DNA from: Planktothrix serta PCC 8927
GTDB taxonomy: Bacteria > Cyanobacteriota > Cyanobacteriia > Cyanobacteriales > Microcoleaceae
NCBI RefSeq assembly: GCF_900010725.2
Contig: NZ_LR734835.1
Location: forward strand, 29,936 to 88,103
Direction: 5' to 3'
Length of the DNA: 58,168 bases
The stretch's first letter is position 1. Every line of letters begins with the position of its first letter. The notes under the pieces were generated by a model. That model was not told where the DNA came from and searched no databases. It was given only the letters and a program-made list of their open reading frames with translations. The translations under genes and the position numbers were made by a program. Shown here one piece after another: positions 55,004-58,168 of this stretch.

Positions 55004-55470
55004 CCTTGCTGTTAGTGGGTTGACAAGAGATTAGAATAAAGGATTTAGGATCACAAATTACACAATTGTAATTTCCCGAAATTGATGAAATCATGGGGAC
55101 TGAGCCAGAAACTCGGTTTTTTGAGATTCTTTGCAGTGATCCTAATGTTCTGTCATTTCACTACATCAGTGCCGAAAATTCTGTAAAATTTGATAGTTTT
55201 TTCAACTCTGATACCCTTGATCAGAAACAACAGACAAGCTAAATACAAACTATACCAATCCGTGTAGGATTTGTGATCAAAACCTGTAGGGGTTGGGTCT
55301 CCCAACCCAGGCTTCAAGAGGGTTGGGAGACCCAACCCCTACGATAAAATATTACAGCCCCTACAGGGATTGCTATATTGTTTAAAAGTATTGAGTTGAC
55401 TGATGGTGCAATCCCCATTTATGATAATAAATTAGAGATCTAAACAAATACAATAGGAGAAAACTCGTTA
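55004..55470. other. Divergent intergenic region with a palindromic repeat
   Basis: The gap of 467 bp between bgtB-like and cysC genes has no supportable gene. It contains the GTAGGGGTTGGG palindrome at 55284-55344. A 60-codon minus-strand frame across it is probably accidental. Confidence 0.5.
55284..55344. repeat. GTAGGGG...CCCCTAC palindrome, intact
   Basis: GTAGGGGTTGGGTCTCCCAA pairs with TTGGGAGACCCAACCCCTAC across a short CCCAGGCTTCAAGAGGG centre. It is the uninterrupted form of the palindrome that is split by element A at 5543-5777. Confidence 0.9.
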
Positions 55471-56010
55471 ATGCAGCATCGAGGTGTGACGGTATGGTTT
55501 ACAGGTTTGAGTGGTGCTGGAAAAACCACTATTAGCGGAGCGATCGCTGAGATCCTCCAACAGAAGCAATGTAAACTAGAGATTTTAGACGGAGATATTG
55601 TTCGGGAAAATCTCACTAAAGGTTTAGGTTTCAGTAAAGCGGATCGAGATGAAAATATCCGTCGCATTGGATTTGTTGCTCATCTATTAACCCGAAATGG
55701 TGTGATTGTTCTGGTGTCAGCCATCTCTCCCTATCGAGAAATTCGTCAAGAAGTCCGGGGTAAAATTGGCGATTTTGTAGAAGTTTATGTGAATGCTCCC
55801 TTAACGGTTTGTGAAGACCGAGATGTTAAAGGGTTATATAAAAAAGCCAGAGCCGGGGAAATTAAAGGCTTTACAGGAATTGATGATCCTTACGAAGCCC
55901 CAACAAACCCAGAAATTGAATGTAATACCGATCAAGAAGATTTATCTGAAAGTATTGCTAAAGTTATGCAAAAATTAGCCGAGTTAGGCTATATCTCAAA
56001 TGATGATTGA
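55471..56010 (+). CDS. cysC: Adenylyl-sulfate kinase
   Basis: The 179-residue protein starts MQHRGVTVWFTGLSGAGKTT with P-loop GLSGAGKT at 12-19. LDGDIVRENLTKGLGFSKAD, RDENIRRIGFVAHLL, ISPYREIR and KARAGEIKGFTGIDDPYEAP are the standard APS-kinase motifs. It phosphorylates adenylyl sulfate to PAPS in sulfate assimilation. Length is standard for a monofunctional enzyme. It is followed 45 bp later by the DsbA-like gene on the same strand. Confidence 0.97.
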   Translation: MQHRGVTVWFTGLSGAGKTTISGAIAEILQQKQCKLEILDGDIVRENLTKGLGFSKADRDENIRRIGFVAHLLTRNGVIVLVSAISPYREIRQEVRGKIGDFVEVYVNAPLTVCEDRDVKGLYKKARAGEIKGFTGIDDPYEAPTNPEIECNTDQEDLSESIAKVMQKLAELGYISNDD

Positions 56011-56055
56011 CGGTTGAATGTTAGGATAAAAAGGAATTTATTTAATGCACGGGTT

Positions 56056-56850
56056 ATGAACATTTCCTGGATAAAACAACAAGTTTATCGCTGGTCAAGG
56101 TTATGGATAGGTATCGTCTTGATTGTTACGCTCACCTTGACGAGTTGTTCACAACCCGCCCCTTCTGATCAAAACGTTAAAATCAGTCCTGAACTGGAAA
56201 AACAGATCCTTCAGGTGATTCGAGCCCATCCAGAAGCAATTTTAGAGTCTGTTCAAGCCTATCAACAACAACAGGATAGCCAGCTGCAACAGGCGCGAGA
56301 AACGTTTCTGGGGCAGATGAAAGCGAATCCTCAATCGATTATTGGGGGCTCTCCCGCCACAGGTGCATCGGCTCAAAATATCGTTCTGGTGGAGTTTTCG
56401 GACTTTCAATGTCCCTTCTGCGCTCGCGCTCACCAAACCATTGAGCAGTTCATGAAGACTCATCAAGATCAGGTGACTCTGGTTTACAAGCATTTTCCCT
56501 TAACTCAGATTCATCCTCAAGCCTTAAATGCGGCTAAAGCATCCTGGGCGGCTCAACAACAAGGAAAATTCTGGGAATACCAAAATGCCTTGTTTACTCA
56601 ACAAAATCAATTAGGAGAAGAATTGTATATTGCGATCGCTCAACAGTTAAACCTGGATCTGGATAAATTTAACCGCGATCGCCAAGGCAAAGAAGCCCAA
56701 GCTGCTATTCAAAAAGATATCCAATTAGCGGAAAGTTTGGGTATTTCTGGAACGCCTTTCTTTATAATGAATGGTGAAACTTTCTCTGGTGCAGTGGAAT
56801 TATCTAAAGTTGAAGAAGTTTTAGCCCAGGTTAAAGCATCCAAAGGCTAA
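56056..56850 (+). CDS. DsbA-like thiol-disulfide oxidoreductase, lipoprotein
   Basis: The ATG at 56056 gives 264 residues; a TTG 14 codons earlier lacks support. A signal segment is followed by the lipobox TLTSC with Cys31. The thioredoxin-fold domain has the active-site CPFC (C119-C122) in VEFSDFQCPFCARAH and the cis-proline loop SGTPFFIMNGETF. This layout is that of the DsbA/BdbD-type family in cyanobacteria, which forms disulfides in secreted proteins. Anchoring to the membrane by lipid is likely. It shares strand and close spacing with cysC. Confidence 0.9.
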   Translation: MNISWIKQQVYRWSRLWIGIVLIVTLTLTSCSQPAPSDQNVKISPELEKQILQVIRAHPEAILESVQAYQQQQDSQLQQARETFLGQMKANPQSIIGGSPATGASAQNIVLVEFSDFQCPFCARAHQTIEQFMKTHQDQVTLVYKHFPLTQIHPQALNAAKASWAAQQQGKFWEYQNALFTQQNQLGEELYIAIAQQLNLDLDKFNRDRQGKEAQAAIQKDIQLAESLGISGTPFFIMNGETFSGAVELSKVEEVLAQVKASKG

Positions 56851-56877
56851 AAAAAAATCAACCTTTTTAACCAGAAC

Positions 56878-56982
56878 TATAGCAACCGTCAAGGCGGCTA
56901 GGACAAAGATTAATACTGAAATCCAGACTGTGAAGCCTTTTCTTCCCTGTTCCCTGTTCCCTGTTCCCTGTTCCCTGCTATA
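56878..56982. repeat. TATAGCA...TGCTATA element with heptamer array, copy 2
   Basis: TATAGCAACC at 56878, CTAGGACAAAGATTAATACT and four TTCCCTG heptamers, then TGCTATA at 56976-56982. It lies between the DsbA-like gene and plsC, ending 15 bp before the plsC start codon. Confidence 0.85.
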
Positions 56983-56997
56983 TATCAAACCTAGCGC

Positions 56998-57657
56998 GTG
57001 AATCAAGAATTTGCATCTGTTGTCAGAAGTCGTGAACCCCTTTCCAGTTTGATTCTGTATCACTTGTTTAAGTGGTCTGTAGTCAGTCCGATGCTGCATT
57101 TGTATTTTCAAGGGCGGATTTATGATGCAAATCGGGTGCCCCTAGCTGGGCCGTTAATAGTTGTTAGTAATCATGCGAGTGATTTTGATCCGCCCTTACT
57201 TTCAAGTTGTATGGGGCGTCCCCTTTCTTATATGGCAAAAGAGGAATTATTTGAAATTCCCGTTTTGAAACAGGCAATTTCACTGTATGGAGCTTATCCG
57301 GTTAAACGGGGTTCACCCGATCGCAGCGCCATTCGGGCCGCGTTACAACAGTTAGAAAATGGTTGGGCAACAGGAGTCTTTTTACAGGGAACTCGCACCC
57401 TTGATGGTCGCATTACAGAGCCTAAATTAGGGGCGGCGTTAATAGCAGCTAAGGCGAAAGTTCCTTTATTACCTGTCTGTTTATGGGGAACTCACGCCAT
57501 TGTTAATAAAGGTTCCTATCTGCCTCGACCTGTTCCTGTAACTGTCCGAGTTGGTCATTTAATCGATCCTCCTAATTCTACAAATCGGGAAGAATTGTTA
57601 GCATTAACTCAGAAGTGCACCGATGAAATTAATGCACTACATGATCTCGGACGTTAA
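56998..57657 (+). CDS. plsC: 1-acyl-sn-glycerol-3-phosphate acyltransferase (PlsC)
   Basis: The 219-residue protein begins at a GTG (56998). SNHASDFDPPLLSS holds the HxxxxD catalytic motif, and GVFLQGTRTLDG is the FPEGTR-like substrate motif with a Gln in place of Pro-Glu. KLGAALIAAKAKVPLLPVCL is the final conserved block. It adds the second acyl chain to lysophosphatidic acid at the membrane. The Phe-Leu-Gln-Gly variation is common in cyanobacterial paralogues, so a different acceptor is possible. The repeat element copy 2 lies directly upstream. Confidence 0.88.
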   Translation: MNQEFASVVRSREPLSSLILYHLFKWSVVSPMLHLYFQGRIYDANRVPLAGPLIVVSNHASDFDPPLLSSCMGRPLSYMAKEELFEIPVLKQAISLYGAYPVKRGSPDRSAIRAALQQLENGWATGVFLQGTRTLDGRITEPKLGAALIAAKAKVPLLPVCLWGTHAIVNKGSYLPRPVPVTVRVGHLIDPPNSTNREELLALTQKCTDEINALHDLGR

Positions 57658-57705
57658 TCAGTTATCAGTTATCAGTTATCAGTTATCAGTTATCAGTTAT
57701 CAGTA
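57657..57705. repeat. CAGTTAT heptamer array after plsC
   Basis: About seven CAGTTAT units in perfect tandem start at the plsC stop codon (TAATCAGTTATCAG) and end about 20 bp before the DUF2288 gene. Confidence 0.9.
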
Positions 57706-57727
57706 ATTCGTAGTTCATCAATTTTTT

Positions 57728-58033
57728 ATGGAAACTGAATCTTTAAAAGCACAATTGACCGAAAACCTGGATGAAGCGGAATGGGGTTGGTTAATTCCTC
57801 ATATTGAACGAGAAGTTGTGATTATTGTAGAACAACAATTGGATTTATTAGAAGTCGGAGAAGCGATAGCTGAAGATAACGCAGTTTCGGTACAACATTG
57901 GATTAGTGAACAACTGATTCATAAACCCTTGCCCGAAGAAATTTCTCAATGGAATGATCAGCCTGAAAAACGATTTAAAGCATTAATTGTACAACCTTTT
58001 GTTTTAGTTCAAGAGTTGAGGGTTGACGGTTGA
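57728..58033 (+). CDS. DUF2288 family protein
   Basis: The 101-residue protein METESLKAQLTENLDEAEWG carries the DUF2288 motifs DEAEWGWLIPHIEREVVIIV and ISQWNDQPEKRFKALIVQPF. The family is found in cyanobacteria and proteobacteria and has no known function. The C-terminal residues RVDG and the stop codon lie in a GGTTGAC heptamer, like the ends of rimI and crr6. Confidence 0.87.
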   Translation: METESLKAQLTENLDEAEWGWLIPHIEREVVIIVEQQLDLLEVGEAIAEDNAVSVQHWISEQLIHKPLPEEISQWNDQPEKRFKALIVQPFVLVQELRVDG

Positions 58034-58045
58034 GGGCGGGGTTAG

Positions 58046-58168
58046 CCAAGGAGTGTCAACTTAAGCCGAAAACCCGTGATTAAAGCCGAGATCTGATCCC
58101 CCTAAATCCCCCTTAAAAAGGGGGACTTGGATCTCCTGTTCCCCCCTTGTTAAGGGGGGTTAGGGGGG
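58046..58168. repeat. Composite repeat at the right edge, cut off
   Basis: AAGGAGTGTCAACTTAA at about 58048-58064 is the end of the hairpin element seen at 44819. It is directly joined to GCCGAAAACC and a GATCCCCC...AAGGGGGG palindrome as at 17837. The window ends inside it. Confidence 0.75.

Noticed and set aside
55153-55335. 60-codon minus-strand frame upstream of cysC
   Set aside because: It runs through a palindromic repeat and contains no motif.

Overview
The window looks like the chromosome of a filamentous cyanobacterium. It carries photosystem I genes (psaL, psaD), the NDH-1 assembly factor CRR6, a PerR/FurC-type regulator and several cyanobacteria-restricted families (DUF3143, DUF3531, DUF4079, DUF2288). 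GCGATCGC (HIP1) palindromes are frequent, the sequence is AT-leaning, and heptameric tandem repeats and palindromic repeats are abundant. The repeat style resembles Planktothrix/Oscillatoria-type genomes; that placement is inference. I saw no tRNA, rRNA, CRISPR array, prophage or intact transposase.

Layout. 1-1469: nusB (cut by the window edge) and a DUF502 membrane protein. 2236-5327: psaL, a large repeat/RTX-like protein, a decayed gene and a retropepsin-like protease. 5328-5896: nested palindromic repeats. 5897-12754: clpC, rimI, then lysA-cdaA-uppS (lysine/peptidoglycan precursor, c-di-AMP, undecaprenyl carrier). 12963-17828: a J-domain protein with DUF3143, a secreted pentapeptide protein, glutathione reductase, an RTX protein and a small secreted protein. 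18058-22853: an orphan amino-acid ABC ATPase, a beta-hydroxyacid dehydrogenase-like enzyme, a zinc-ribbon protein, an HD-like protein and tatC. 23064-29884: CHAT protein plus histidine phosphatase, Uma2, a broken AbrB antitoxin, Nudix, DUF3531, TPR, an ECF-like ATPase and rsmG. 30103-35378: a lipoprotein solute-binding protein, a hybrid histidine kinase and a response regulator-GGDEF protein, which together look like a signalling cassette ending in c-di-GMP. 35512-36155: AbrB-PIN toxin-antitoxin pair. 36219-45832: TPR-OGT glycosyltransferase, rpiA, aldo/keto reductase, an orphan AAA ATPase, cysS, hisI and sufE. 46120-50072: psaD-trpE, crr6, perR and DUF4079. 50687-58033: ankyrin protein, a Bgt-type amino-acid transporter, cysC, a DsbA-like lipoprotein, plsC and DUF2288.

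The most distinctive property is the density of small non-autonomous repeats and how closely they touch genes. (i) A roughly 165-bp element occurs three times. It has TGTCAACTTAA inverted termini and four internal hairpins; one copy is bracketed by a 9-bp direct repeat inside another palindrome, and another copy has its two-hairpin core inverted. (ii) Four elements of about 105-120 bp begin TATAGCA (degenerate in one), end TGCTATA-like and contain TTCCCTG heptamer arrays; one reaches the start codon of rsmG. (iii) A perfect 34-bp palindrome lies in frame inside cysS, and a C-run/G-run palindrome lies inside trpE. (iv) Heptamer runs supply the last codons and stop of rimI, crr6 and the DUF2288 gene. 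(v) The 3' end of rpiA is duplicated with a 139-bp hairpin unit. I found no single obvious new enzymatic system; the repeat family with a flipping core and the solute-binding protein-kinase-GGDEF cassette are the best candidates for follow-up.
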